From: Liquidambar formosana
Lineage: Eukaryota; Streptophyta; Magnoliopsida; Saxifragales; Altingiaceae
DNA length: 64,000 bases
Assembly (NCBI GenBank): GCA_039720395.1
Contig: CM077832.1
Span: 18,199,850-18,263,849 of the forward strand
Direction: 5' to 3'
Numbering within the stretch: position 1 is the stretch's first letter; every line of letters starts with the position of its first letter. Positions 47,938 through 57,852 of the stretch are shown here, piece after piece. The notes under the pieces were generated by a model. The model was not told the DNA's origin, did no database searches, and saw only the letters and a program-made list of their open reading frames with translations. Position numbers and translations under genes: made by a program.

Positions 47938-48055
47938 TTAGCTCAACTAATAAACAAGCGATGACGTTCTTGAATAACCTCTGAACTTGTATTGAATAAT
48001 CATTGAATGTAATTACAACTTTGGCTATCGGTAAAACAATCTTAGGTTAGCTATG

Positions 48056-49777
48056 TTAACTGATCTCGGGAGCTCTTGTCCGGTCTCCAAGCTCTTCAGT
48101 TTGTAAGAACCTGTACCCCCGACGTGGATGACCTCGTAAGGACCTTCCCATGTTGCCCGAGCTTCCCGTCTGCAGGATTTCTGGTTCCAGCGTTGACTTG
48201 TCTGAGTACCAACTCTCCGACATTGAACTCCCTTGATTTATTCTTCGGTTGTAATATTTTTTCAGCTCTTGTTGGTAAGATGCCATTTTAATTCGAGCCC
48301 TTTCCCTTCTTTCTTCTGCTAAATCCAGATCTTGAGACAGAGTTTGATCATTCGTTGCCGCGTCATAAGATTCGGTTCTGAGACCTGGTAGACCCATCTC
48401 TATTGGTATAACTGCTTCCATGCCATAGGTCATAGAAAACGGAGTTTCTCCAGTGGACCTCCGCGGGGTAGTTCGATATGCCCATAGTACAGAATGCAGC
48501 TCGTCGGGCCAAGACCCTTTCACGTTGTCTAGCCTCCTTTTTATCCCCGCGACTATAATCTTGTTGGTTGCCTCTGCCTGACCATTGCACTGCGGGTAAC
48601 TCGGATTAGAATACCACCACTGAATTCCCTGTTCTGAACTGAATTCCCGAGTTCTCTTACTGTCGAACTGAGTCCCATTATCCGATACGAAGGCTCTCGG
48701 GATCCCGAAGCGAGTGATAATATTTTCCCAAAGGAACTTGATAATATCAGAATCTTTAATTGAAGCAAGCGCGATAGCCTCTACCCATTTGGTAAAATAA
48801 TCAGTTGCGATGAACAAGTACTTCCTGTTCCCTGAGGCTGTGGGCAATGAACCAACGAGATCTAACCCCCACTGTGCGAAAGGCCATGGACTAGATATAG
48901 GATGTAACTCCTGAGCAGGCTGGTGTATTTTGTCAGCAAACATCTGGCACTTCGGGCATTTCCTCACATACCTGATAGCATCCTTCTGCATGTATGGCCA
49001 CCAGTAGCCCTGAGTGTTTGCCCTATGGGCTAGTGATCTTCCCCCTGCATGACCTCCGCATGATCCCTCGTGGAGTTCAGCCAGCAGGTCCAGCACTTGG
49101 TCTGGATGTACGCACTTCAGGTATGGTCCCGTGTAGGATCTTTTGTAGAGAGAGCCCGACGGAGATAACCAAAAACGAGCTGACTTAGCGCGAATTCGGT
49201 GACCCTGATTGCGATCCTCGGGTAGTTCATCTCTTTGTAGATAGGCAACTATCTCATCCATCCAGCTCGGGGTCGAAGGCTGAATGTCCGAGATGAGCTC
49301 CTCTGTCCCAATACTGGGTTCTTGCAAGATTTCGACATTTATGGCTCGGGGGGTGTCTGTTTCCAACGCTGCAGCCAGGGCGGCCAACCCATCTGCATGT
49401 CTGTTTTGATCCCTGGCAAAGCGTTTGAACTCCACACTGGTGAATTTCGCAGCTAATTCCCATACCTTGTGCGTGTACGCAGCCATCCTTTCATCTTTGG
49501 CTTCATATTCTTTGTTCAGCTGGTTAACCACTAGCCTGGAGTCGCTGTATACTGTCAGCTCTTTCACCCCCATTGCTTGGCCCATTGCTAGTCCTGCCAC
49601 CACTGCCTCATACTCTGCTTCATTGTTTGAGGCTGGGAACATAAGTCTCACTGCTTGCTCGATGATCTCCCCTTCGGGATCTGTCAGCACAATTCCCAAA
49701 CCTGCGCCTTTCGCATTAGATGCACCATCCACTTTGAGCTCCCATCTCTTCCTCGCTTCTGTGTTTATATTGTCTCT
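48056..49777 (-). CDS. Element 3 aRNH and integrase part of pol
   Basis: The frame 49732-48056 is open and extends upstream to about 49777, where it is out of frame with RT. aRNH: KVDGASNAKG (Asp), NNEAEYEAVVAGL (Glu), YSDSRLVV (Asp), RHADGLAALA (Asp). Integrase: HEGSCGGH ... CPKCQ zinc-binding residues, then WGLDLVGSL (Asp), FVSDNGTQF (Asp), PQCNGQAEATNK (Glu). In the last 60 codons the expected module (EFNVGELVLRQVNAGTRNP, then WEGPYEVIHVGGTGSYKL) is split over two other frames, meaning two single-base lesions at about 48240 and 48150. The catalytic core is whole. Confidence 0.85.
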   Translation of the reverse strand, partial: RDNINTEARKRWELKVDGASNAKGAGLGIVLTDPEGEIIEQAVRLMFPASNNEAEYEAVVAGLAMGQAMGVKELTVYSDSRLVVNQLNKEYEAKDERMAAYTHKVWELAAKFTSVEFKRFARDQNRHADGLAALAAALETDTPRAINVEILQEPSIGTEELISDIQPSTPSWMDEIVAYLQRDELPEDRNQGHRIRAKSARFWLSPSGSLYKRSYTGPYLKCVHPDQVLDLLAELHEGSCGGHAGGRSLAHRANTQGYWWPYMQKDAIRYVRKCPKCQMFADKIHQPAQELHPISSPWPFAQWGLDLVGSLPTASGNRKYLFIATDYFTKWVEAIALASIKDSDIIKFLWENIITRFGIPRAFVSDNGTQFDSKRTREFSSEQGIQWWYSNPSYPQCNGQAEATNKIIVAGIKRRLDNVKGSWPDELHSVLWAYRTTPRRSTGETPFSMTYGMEAVIPIEMGLPGLRTESYDAATNDQTLSQDLDLAEERRERARIKMASYQQELKKYYNRRINQGSSMSESWYSDKSTLEPEILQTGSSGNMGRSLRGHPRRGYRFLQTEELGDRTRAPEIS

Positions 49778-51357
49778 CCCCCCCAGTTCGGGCAGAGAGG
49801 ATTTGAATGCTGTCTGTCCCGAACTGGAGTAGGATCTGCGAACTCAGCCAAAAAATCAGCCAATATTTGCCCCTTTATGGCAGGTCGGGGCTGGAAGTGA
49901 ATGTCGTAAGCATTGAGTTCTACCCCCCACTTCGAGACGCGTCCTGACAAATCAGCTCTGCGTAGCACATCTTTCAGTGGGTAGTTGGTGAGGACGATGA
50001 TAGGATGAGACTGGAAGTAGTGTTGGAGTTTTCTGGAGGCTGTGACAAGGGTTAGGATCAATTTTTCAAGGGGCAGATAGCGGGTTTCAGCGTCTAATAG
50101 TGTCTTGCTAATATAATAGATTGGGACTTGAGTAAGGTTGCGTTGGGCTAAAAGAACGCCACTGAGTGCATGAGCTGAAACAGCAAGATAGAGGTAAAGA
50201 GGTTCCCCGTGGTAAGGGTGGGTCAGGGTGGGCAGTTTTTCTAAATGAGCAACTAACTTTTGATAAGCCTCCTGGCATTCCGTGTTCCATCCCGAGTTAG
50301 TGCTCTTCTTTAGTATTTGAAAGAATGGGTGGCATTTGTCTGATGACCTCGAGATGAATCTACTGAGTGCTGCCACCATCCCGTTCAACTGTTGAACATC
50401 CCTGACCGTTGTTGGAGTACGTAAGGTTCTTATCGCCTCAATCTTACTTGGATTTGCTTCGATCCCCCTTCTTGAAACTAAGTGACCAAGGAATTTTCCC
50501 GAACCTATGCCAAATGAGCTTTTCTTCGCATTTAACTTCATCCCATACTCCCTGAGTCGGGCAAAAGCCTCAGTTAGGTCTGTCAGATGATCTTTCTCTG
50601 AGCTGCTCTTAACAATAGTGTCATCAACGTACGCCTCAAGGTTTTTGCCAATCAGTCCTTCAAACATCCTGCTAACAAGACGTTGGTAGGTGGCCCCTGC
50701 ATTCTTTAACCCGAACGGCATCACCTTGTAGCAGTACGTTCCTCTAGGAGTAACGAACCCAGTCTTGTCTTGGTCGTGTTCTGCCATAGGAATCTGATGG
50801 TAACCCGAGTAGGCATCAAATATGCTCAGTCTTTCATACCCCGAGATAGAGTCTATAAGTTGGTCAATCTTAGGCAAGGGGAAACTGTCCTTTGGGCACG
50901 CTTTATTGAGGTCTGTGAAATCGATACAGACTCGCCAGTCCCCTGTCTTCTTTCTTACACATACGGGATTGGCCAGCCAACTCGGGTACTTTACTTCTCT
51001 GATGAACCCTGCTTTCAAAAGCTTATCAACCTCGGCAGAAACTGTTTCGGCTCTATCATCTGACAACCTTCGTTGCTTCTGAACCACTGGCTTGTAATTC
51101 GGGTTAACTTGTAACTCATGAGTAATAATTCTGGGATCAATTCCTGGCATTTCATGGGGTGACCATGCAAATACATCGATGTTTTTCTTCAAAAACTCGA
51201 ACAGCTCTGCTGCGTGGGTTTCATTTAATGACTTTCCTATCCAGAAAAACCTCTCTGGATCATCAGGGTTGATTATCTTTTTCACTAGCTCCTCCCCCGT
51301 TCTGTCTGCGGGTTCCAGAGCTGTCTCTTCTACTCCGGGCCGTTCTCCCTTTCGTTG
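49765..51357 (-). CDS. Element 3 reverse transcriptase and RNase H
   Basis: The frame is open from the codon after the TAG at 51358-51360 to 49765. RT blocks: WRVCIDFTDLNKACPKDSF, MPFGLKNAGATYQR, YVDDTIVKS (catalytic Asp pair). RNase H: EPLYLYLAVSAHALSGVL and TRYLPLEKLILTLVTASRKL. The frame runs out after CPNWGGET, at a run of seven C on the plus strand (49778-49784). One base fewer in that run restores the frame into aRNH, so either a recent slippage or a sequencing error is involved. Confidence 0.9.
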   Translation of the reverse strand, partial: QRKGERPGVEETALEPADRTGEELVKKIINPDDPERFFWIGKSLNETHAAELFEFLKKNIDVFAWSPHEMPGIDPRIITHELQVNPNYKPVVQKQRRLSDDRAETVSAEVDKLLKAGFIREVKYPSWLANPVCVRKKTGDWRVCIDFTDLNKACPKDSFPLPKIDQLIDSISGYERLSIFDAYSGYHQIPMAEHDQDKTGFVTPRGTYCYKVMPFGLKNAGATYQRLVSRMFEGLIGKNLEAYVDDTIVKSSSEKDHLTDLTEAFARLREYGMKLNAKKSSFGIGSGKFLGHLVSRRGIEANPSKIEAIRTLRTPTTVRDVQQLNGMVAALSRFISRSSDKCHPFFQILKKSTNSGWNTECQEAYQKLVAHLEKLPTLTHPYHGEPLYLYLAVSAHALSGVLLAQRNLTQVPIYYISKTLLDAETRYLPLEKLILTLVTASRKLQHYFQSHPIIVLTNYPLKDVLRRADLSGRVSKWGVELNAYDIHFQPRPAIKGQILADFLAEFADPTPVRDRQHSNPLCPNWGGETI

Positions 51358-53943
51358 CTACAAGGGGACCTCGTCAATCTTGGCTTTTTTCTTCTGCTCA
51401 GGCTCTTGCCTCGGGGCTTTGAGTTTGCCAGTTCCCGAGCTGGGAAGGCGTGGGACCTTGGACTTCAGTTTGTCCTTAGAAGATGCTGAGTGGCCTGCAT
51501 ACTCTGCCAGAAAACACTCCCTGGCCGCCGCCTGATTTCCCTTTATCTCCATGATCCCTTCTGGGCTCGGGAACCTGATGGATTGGTGGTAGGAGGATGG
51601 GACAGCCTTTATAGCATGAATCCAAGGTCGCCCGAGTATCACATTGTAAGCTGACCTTTCCTGGATTACCACAAACGTCTCCATGGATTGCACTGGCCCG
51701 GCCCGAACTGGGAGCGTTATCTGCCCCAATGGGAAAGTCATGTTGCCATTAAAAGCTTTCAGGCTGACGTGGCAGGGCTTCAGATCGGAGTCCTTGAGCC
51801 CGAGTTGACTGAACAACTTCTGAAACATGACGTTCACAGATGCCCCGTTATCCACATAGACTTTGCCCACGTCGCAGTTCCCTATGAGCATGCGGATAAC
51901 TAGAGCATCGTTGTGCGGGTAGCGTACCGTCCCATCAGTCTCGGCATCCCCGAAGAAAAGCAGTTTCTCACCATTTTCTCCCTCACTCTGAGGTAACAGT
52001 ATTGGCTCGTCTCCAATATCACTGACTTCAGCATCTTGACACGCCACCCTATATTGTGCCCTAAGCTGGCTGGTTGACAGAGCGGTTTCCTCATATCCTC
52101 CGGTGATCATATCAATCCTCCCGAGGATCTTTGGTTGAGTGGATTGAGGAGCCCTGTTCTCGGGTTTTTTCTGCTCAGATGGCTGTCCCTTATCCTTTCG
52201 GGCTATAAACTCATCGAGTTTTCCTTCCTTGGCCCAAGCCTCGAGGTTGTACTTCAAAACCTTACAGTCCTCTGTCCTGTGGCCATGATCCTTGTGGTAA
52301 CTGCAAAACAGCTTCTTATTTCTCTTCTCGGGCTCCGCGAACATAGGTCGAGGTTTCTGGAAGAAGTCCTTGTTCTCCAGTGCCTTCATTAACTTGTAGA
52401 TGGGGAGAGTAAATACAGTGAAGATGGCCTGGTTTGGATTGGTGGGTGGCCTAGATTTCTCTCCTCGGGGATTATCCCTTTGTGACCTAGGGTCCTTTTT
52501 CTTGTCATCTTTTTCGCCAGTTTTGGCAGACTGTGGAGTGTAAAAATCATCCAACTTGGAATAATTGGCTACAGTGGAGAGTAGCTTGGCTAGGTTTCTG
52601 GGGGGATTAACAGTGAGCTCCTTAAACAGAGGTGACGGCTTCCTCAACCCGAGACGAAACAGATCCATCGCATTCTTCTCAATGGGCTCGTCAATCTCAT
52701 TGTAGACCTCCCAGAACCTCTGAGAGAATTCCCGAAGTCCCTCCCCATCTTTCTGTTTCAGCTCGTATAGGTTCTGCATGGTCCTCGGGAATTTACAGCT
52801 GGTGATGAACCTTTTCTTGAACAGCTTGCTCAGTTCGTGCCAGCTGTCAATAGATTCGTCTGGGATCTTGGCCCACCACTTGAGAGCCACTTCCCCTAAA
52901 CTCATGGGGAATATTTTGCAGAGAAAACCCTCGTTTCCAGCATATAACGACATACGTTGCAAGTAATAATTCAAATGATGGTCGGGGTCTATTGAAAGAG
53001 AGTAAAGAGTAAAGGTTATCTCGGAATACCCTCGTGGGATTGGGACCCGTTGAATCCATCGTGTGAATGGGCTCCGAGCTATAGCGAGGCTTTCAGGTCT
53101 GTATCCCCCTCTACTCTGGTTACCCCGGTGTCTCTTGGAGGCTTCTTCCTCGTTTCTTTCACGCCTGGGTGACCGAGAGTGCTTTCTGCTCGTCCCCCCA
53201 GTACTTCTCTCCCCCCTTCTTTCAAGAGACCGAGACCTGTGATAGCGTCTCTCTTCTCTGTGAACTTCGTGCCCAGAACGCACCTGAGAACGAGGTCTTG
53301 GGTGGTCCTCATTCCACCTTCGCGCATGTTCTGAACGCCTTGAACTGCGTTCTGGGGACCTCTGAATCAGCGCATGATGTTGTTCATCTCCCCCTCCCAG
53401 ATGTCTCTGTTCTGGATCAGTTAATCGTGGTTGATCGTCATGTCTGCTGTGGTGGTGGTGGTGTGAGGCCCCTGGCCTGGGTGAGCTCTCCTGATGCCTG
53501 GTGCGACGGAGTGGACTGGTTTGGCTAGCCTCCTCAGCGACAATATTAACTCCGCGAGGAGCAAAAGTTCGCTGGAGGTAGCGGTGGTAATTTTGCTCCG
53601 CATTTAGCTTTGCGAGCTGCGCCGATTGAATCTCCGATTGCATGGTTGCAATCAGTTCCACTACCGCCGCTGGGTTGGGGTTGTTTGTTACAGCCTTATC
53701 GAAGGCGGCTTTCAGAACAGGCTGGTCATCGAGAGAATGTAGGACAGCAGACATTTCAGGGGAGATATGATGTTGTTGAATCGGAGGAAGCTGACTGGTT
53801 CCCGCCGCAAGCAATGGTGGGTTGGTCTGTGGAGGCTGGGTTTCTGCTCGTTTCCCAGCATCGCCTGTAATGGCTTGGTCTACGCGAGTAAAGTTCGCTC
53901 CAGATCTGGTTCGCCCGAAGGTGGGCGGAGGTGGTGTAGCCAT
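51358..53943 (-). CDS. Element 3 gag-protease, 861 aa
   Basis: ATG at 53943 (MATPPPPTFGRTRSG) lies only about 12 bp inside the primer-binding site. Residues 1-280 are Arg/His/Ser-rich. The gag domain follows (FTRWIQRVPIPRGYSEITF, LKWWAKIPDESIDSWHELSK, REFSQRFWEVYNEID). A Cys/His knuckle-like motif CSYHKDHGHRTEDC comes next. The protease has VYVDNGASVNVM and ends VILGRPWIHAIKAVPSSYHQ. A TAG at 51358-51360 closes the frame; the next codon is CAA and pol continues in register, so stop readthrough is the likely route to Gag-Pol. No lesion was seen. Confidence 0.92.
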   Translation of the reverse strand: MATPPPPTFGRTRSGANFTRVDQAITGDAGKRAETQPPQTNPPLLAAGTSQLPPIQQHHISPEMSAVLHSLDDQPVLKAAFDKAVTNNPNPAAVVELIATMQSEIQSAQLAKLNAEQNYHRYLQRTFAPRGVNIVAEEASQTSPLRRTRHQESSPRPGASHHHHHSRHDDQPRLTDPEQRHLGGGDEQHHALIQRSPERSSRRSEHARRWNEDHPRPRSQVRSGHEVHREERRYHRSRSLERRGERSTGGTSRKHSRSPRRERNEEEASKRHRGNQSRGGYRPESLAIARSPFTRWIQRVPIPRGYSEITFTLYSLSIDPDHHLNYYLQRMSLYAGNEGFLCKIFPMSLGEVALKWWAKIPDESIDSWHELSKLFKKRFITSCKFPRTMQNLYELKQKDGEGLREFSQRFWEVYNEIDEPIEKNAMDLFRLGLRKPSPLFKELTVNPPRNLAKLLSTVANYSKLDDFYTPQSAKTGEKDDKKKDPRSQRDNPRGEKSRPPTNPNQAIFTVFTLPIYKLMKALENKDFFQKPRPMFAEPEKRNKKLFCSYHKDHGHRTEDCKVLKYNLEAWAKEGKLDEFIARKDKGQPSEQKKPENRAPQSTQPKILGRIDMITGGYEETALSTSQLRAQYRVACQDAEVSDIGDEPILLPQSEGENGEKLLFFGDAETDGTVRYPHNDALVIRMLIGNCDVGKVYVDNGASVNVMFQKLFSQLGLKDSDLKPCHVSLKAFNGNMTFPLGQITLPVRAGPVQSMETFVVIQERSAYNVILGRPWIHAIKAVPSSYHQSIRFPSPEGIMEIKGNQAAARECFLAEYAGHSASSKDKLKSKVPRLPSSGTGKLKAPRQEPEQKKKAKIDEVPL

Positions 53944-53955
53944 CTTATCGCGATG

Positions 53956-53974
53956 GTTCCCACAGACGGCGCCA
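53956..53974 (-). other. Primer-binding site of element 3
   Basis: The minus strand reads TGGCGCCGTCTGTGGGAAC, three bases after the LTR end. Its first nine bases match the complement of a plant tRNA-Asp 3' end; the rest does not, so the primer tRNA is uncertain. Confidence 0.65.
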
Positions 53975-53977
53975 AAT

Positions 53978-54678
53978 TGTACGGGGTAAAATCTTTCTCC
54001 CCGAATTACGTGTTGATGATGGAGCTTGTTCCCTCGCCTGGACCTGCAATCACAAGCTTGGAAAATGGGTCAGAGGGTAGGCCAAGGTGGGTTTTGGCCG
54101 TGCCCTCTCCGAAGCTTAAGTCAGAAAGCTGCACTGTGGAGAATGAGGCAAGGAAGAAGATGAATCTCAGAGAATTAGGGTACTGTAGCTTACCAAATTA
54201 GGCTGTATCGTATTCTTTTTATACCCACCTGTACGGACTGACCATGTGAGGTCAGATAACTGCTTGGGTTAGGTCAGATCTGACCATGGTTTGCCCATAA
54301 CCGTCTGACCATAGTTTAGTGACCATGGTTGGCCAGAGAATCGTGGTTTCTTGTAACCGCTGTGTTAGGAATTACAGCTGCTAGGACAGTTTTGGACTGT
54401 AGTAGGATTTGGACTGTAGTATGAGTCATAAGACAGGTGCCCCGAGGTGAAAGCCAAGAACCAAGTTGGGAGATCACGTGCCCTGTAGCGGGTCCCACCG
54501 TGTAGGCCTCCCACGTGTCAAGTGAAGTGTTTTAACTCCTTGCCCCGAGCTGGATCTTCGGAGGCGAATCACGTGCGTTGTGGTTGGCCTGGTTGAGCAA
54601 TCCTCGCCACGTGTCAGCGTTTCAGACTTGAACCTTCCATCCCGAGTTGAAACCTCAGTTCAGATATATTTCCACACA
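53978..54678 (-). repeat. 5' LTR of element 3, 701 bp
   Basis: Same length as the left LTR, with T at 54366 and A at 54463 where the left copy has C and G. TATA lies at about 54226-54216 on the minus strand. Followed by the target duplication GGTAG. Confidence 0.95.
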
Positions 54679-54795
54679 GGTAGTATTGTTCTTCATTTCC
54701 CATTTGGAGAGAGCTTCCCATAAGGACGTTATCTAAAAAACGATGTCAACTAGACCAAAGTTTGACCAATCGGACGATTCTAACCTTACAAAAAT

Positions 54796-55170
54796 TAGGG
54801 AGAATTATAGTTTCACATTCTCAACTTTTACTCAATTTATTTCGCACGTCGTATTTTGTTTTGTTTTCAAATACTGAAACTCTCTCATATTTAGAAAATA
54901 TGTTTAACCCCTACAGTTAACTGAAATGACAATTTTATAAACCTACCCTTATCACTATGCCATAAATATTAGTGAAATGATGAAATTGTCTCTACTAAAG
55001 GGGCAGTTTGTCCTAAATCCACTTTCAACACCATTTTCCTCTAAAAAGACTAAAAAGGTATAAAATGTCATATTTCTGAACATGAAGAAGTCAAAATGTT
55101 TAAAAACAAAATATAGGATACAAAATATTTTTGAGTAAAAGTTGAGAGGGTGAAACAATAAATTCCCCTA
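54796..55170. mobile_element. Foldback MITE, about 375 bp
   Basis: The left arm has TTTCACATTCTCAACTTTTA and ATTTTGTTTTGTTTTCAAA. The right arm is the complement of the same words (TAAAAGTTGAGAGGGTGAAA, AAAACAAAATATAGGAT). The arms cover over 100 bp each. A related arm lies in CAP-G intron 10. Exact ends are not certain. Confidence 0.65.
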
Positions 55171-55610
55171 GAATTTGTTGGGTAGTCATTTTCCACTTTT
55201 TCTACAATCCCATGTCCCACATTATATAATCCCTAATTGACTTATTAGGGCCAGTTAATTATGATTGAAATCAAACCATAGTTATGGTAACGGCCTCTGC
55301 TTTTTATGGGGGTTAGTTCAAATGATTGTTAGCCCTGCTTTGTGGAGCTTGAGTAAAAATGATGAGCTCAGGCATGTTAAGCTTGGGCTCTCATGTCTTT
55401 GCCTTGTAGATGACCAACTTTCAATTCGGGCCATCGAGTTGCCAGTGTGTGATGCATCTCAATTGAACTTTCTACTTTTAGCTCGAGCAATTTGTTATAT
55501 GGGTTTGGTGTGGGCTTGTCAGTCCTTAGATCGAGCTACAAGTGGACTGACTTAAGGAGTTCTTACTATGCTACTTCGGGGAGCTCGGGATATTGACGTG
55601 TATAATTTAT

Positions 55611-56280
55611 GTGTAGAAATAATCTCGAAGTGGGCAAACCAACTTGAACACAAAGATTATCCTCAATTCAGGAATGATGATTCCATCACGCACGGCAAAT
55701 TAGTACAGGCTCAACATCACTACTAGATTGGGATGACAAGAGTAACATTATCTTTGGCCCGACCTGAGCTCCCATTCAGCTTGATCAACAGCGTGGCAGT
55801 AACCGAACTCCATCATAGCACGGGGAATAAAATAGTTACCTGAACCATGGTTCAATTCCCAACCATGGTCAATGAACCCTAGTTAGACGGTTATCTTTAA
55901 CCCGAGGTTAGGTATTTAACCTTAATCAACTAACCGTGGTCAAACGGTTATTGGGCTAACCCAGGTTAGATTTAACCTGAACTAAGCAGCTATTAGATCT
56001 AACATGGGTCAGTTCGTACAGGTGGCTATAAATAGAACATTTAGTAGCTGGATGACGTATGAATAGTACCCCAATTCTCACACACACATCATCTTCTTCC
56101 CTTCTTCCTTCCTTCCTTCCTTCCTTTCTCCATTATTGCTAACTTGAGCTTTAGAGAGGGCTTGGCCGAACCCACTTCGGCCTCCCTCTAACCTAGATTT
56201 GAGCTTGTGATTTTAGATCAAACGGTGGAATCAGCTCCATTCCTCAAGCAATGTTCGTGGTCCAAATTTATACCTGTAGA
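55611..56280 (+). mobile_element. Degraded solo LTR related to element 3, 670 bp
   Basis: It starts TGTGTAGAAATAATCTCG, like the element 3 LTR start on its own strand, and is flanked by ATTTA at 55606-55610 and 56281-56285. The stretch before its TATA box (GTACAGGTGGCTATAAATAG, about 56011-56030) matches element 3 around AAGCAGTTAT ... GTACAGGTGGGTATAAA. It ends GA rather than CA, a point change. Upstream of TATA is a field of palindromes (GAACCATGGTTC, GGTTAG/CTAACC). Confidence 0.75.
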
Positions 56281-56310
56281 ATTTATAATGACTTAATGAA
56301 ATTTAAGAAT

Positions 56311-56436
56311 GACATTCATGCCAATGACCTTGTGACCTAGTGGCACTTCTCCCCACTATGCGGAGGGAAGTACAAAGTTTGAGTCATAAGTTTGTCATTT
56401 ATTGATATAATGAATTACAAAATAAATAAATAAAAT
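56311..56436 (+). mobile_element. Possible tRNA-derived SINE
   Basis: An A-box-like TGACCTAGTGGCAC, a B-box-like AAGTTTGAGTC about 45 bp further, and an AT-rich tail AAATAAATAAATAAAA suggest a SINE. A partial similar head occurs at about 42196-42220 (GATAACCTAGTGGCAT). Target duplications were not identified. Confidence 0.4.
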
Positions 56437-56444
56437 TGACATGG

Positions 56445-57842
56445 TGTTGGCCTAAAAGGTTTCAATCCCATGTTTTGATGATAACAATACACTTGATGGC
56501 CTAATGAGCATCTTAATTCAATATAAGACAGGTAATTAAGGATTTCAAGCAACCAAGATCATACATGTCAGGTCAAGAGCAAAAAGAAGCAAAAGAACAC
56601 AAGTCAATGTTGACCTACACTCAAAAGGACTTCAAGCGTAGATATTAGCTTCTACTGAAAGTGTTAGGATCAAATTGTAAGATTTAATCTCAATTTATGT
56701 TCATATGTGATCAAGGGCATAGGTTCATGCATTTAAGTTGTTAAATGAACACCTATTTTGACCCATTAATAAGAGTTCTTAATCCCAAAAGCCATTTGAC
56801 TTGGGATTTTATTCAAGTCTGTGAAATAGAGATTTCAGACGACTGAAAATACCAATTTTTCAGACGACTTAAATAAGTTTCAAACGACTGAAATCAAGTT
56901 TTAGCAGACTGAAAAGTCCTTCAGTAGACTGAAAGGCACCGAGTCTCAGAACCATCTCTCTGTAAATTTCAAACGACTCATTTGAGTCGACTGAAATAAT
57001 GTTTGAGTCGACTGAACTATGTTTAAGTCAACTGAAAGGATTTTTGAGACGACTGAAAGGGACTTTGAGACGACTGAAAGTCATGCACTAAAAGACCCAA
57101 ATTACACCCTCTTTGGTATTTTCAGTAGCCTCATTTCAGATGACTGAAATGCCAATTTCAACCGACTGAAATAAGTTTCAGACGACTAAAACCTTCAGGA
57201 TGTCACATAACGGCTAGTTTTTTAAACGGTCTTTTGAGCATTAAATGCCTACCAAACCATCTTTTCCGGCATTTATTGCTACAGAACGGTCATATTGACC
57301 CCTTGGGCTATATATACATGAGTTAAACTCATTTATGAGCATTCATTGAGCTAGAAATAAGATCATTCATTTACAAGCTCTAATTTTACTTGTGAGTATT
57401 TATTGAGATACAATCAATAGCTGAGTGAGCTTTCAATTTCTGTGTATCCACTCTTTTGAGAGAGTTTCTTGAGCACAAAAACATACTCAAATCATCTTGT
57501 TTTCAAGGGTTGAGAGAACTTTCATTTGTAAGCACTTGAAGAGTGTGTTTTGAACAAGTGTTGGTGAAGAACACTTGGAGTTGTAAAGGTTTGCTGTTCT
57601 ACCTTAAAAGAGAGTGATAGTGGATTGGTGAATTCTCAAACGAGCTCTTGAGGCGAGGACGTAGGCAGGAAGGCCAAACTTTGTTAACATCGTTTGCATT
57701 CTCTTACTCTTAATCTCTTTATTATTGCTTGTTCTTGTGTTTACCTTTACTTGCAATAATCTAATTTTGAGTTTGCAATTATTTTTTAATTTGACCAATA
57801 ACCCTATTCACCCTCCTCTAGGGTTATTTATCTAGGACAACA
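56445..57842 (+). mobile_element. Solo LTR, Copia-like (SIRE-type ends), 1398 bp
   Basis: It starts TGTTGGCCTAAAAGG, ends ...TTTATCTAGGACAACA, and is flanked by CATGG at 56440-56444 and 57843-57847. The ends and the phrase ACCCTATTCACCC resemble SIRE-type Copia LTRs, from memory. At 56830-57190 are a dozen or more copies of a 12-16 bp word near TTTCAGACGACTGAAA, then TATATATA at about 57309. No internal domain remains. Confidence 0.82.
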
Positions 57843-57852
57843 CATGGCTCTT

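Larger units (their letters stand above)
42955..54683 (-). mobile_element. Element 3: complete young Tat-like Ty3/Gypsy retrotransposon
   Basis: The element spans 42960-54678 with the 5-bp duplication GGTAG at 42955-42959 and 54679-54683. Both LTRs are 701 bp and differ at two bases by eye. Order on the minus strand: 5' LTR, primer-binding site, gag-protease, in-frame TAG, RT-RNase H-aRNH, integrase, tandem repeats, an antisense gene, 3' LTR. The aRNH domain and the antisense gene place it in or near the Tat lineage. Pol has a homopolymer frameshift and small lesions at the integrase end. Confidence 0.93.
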
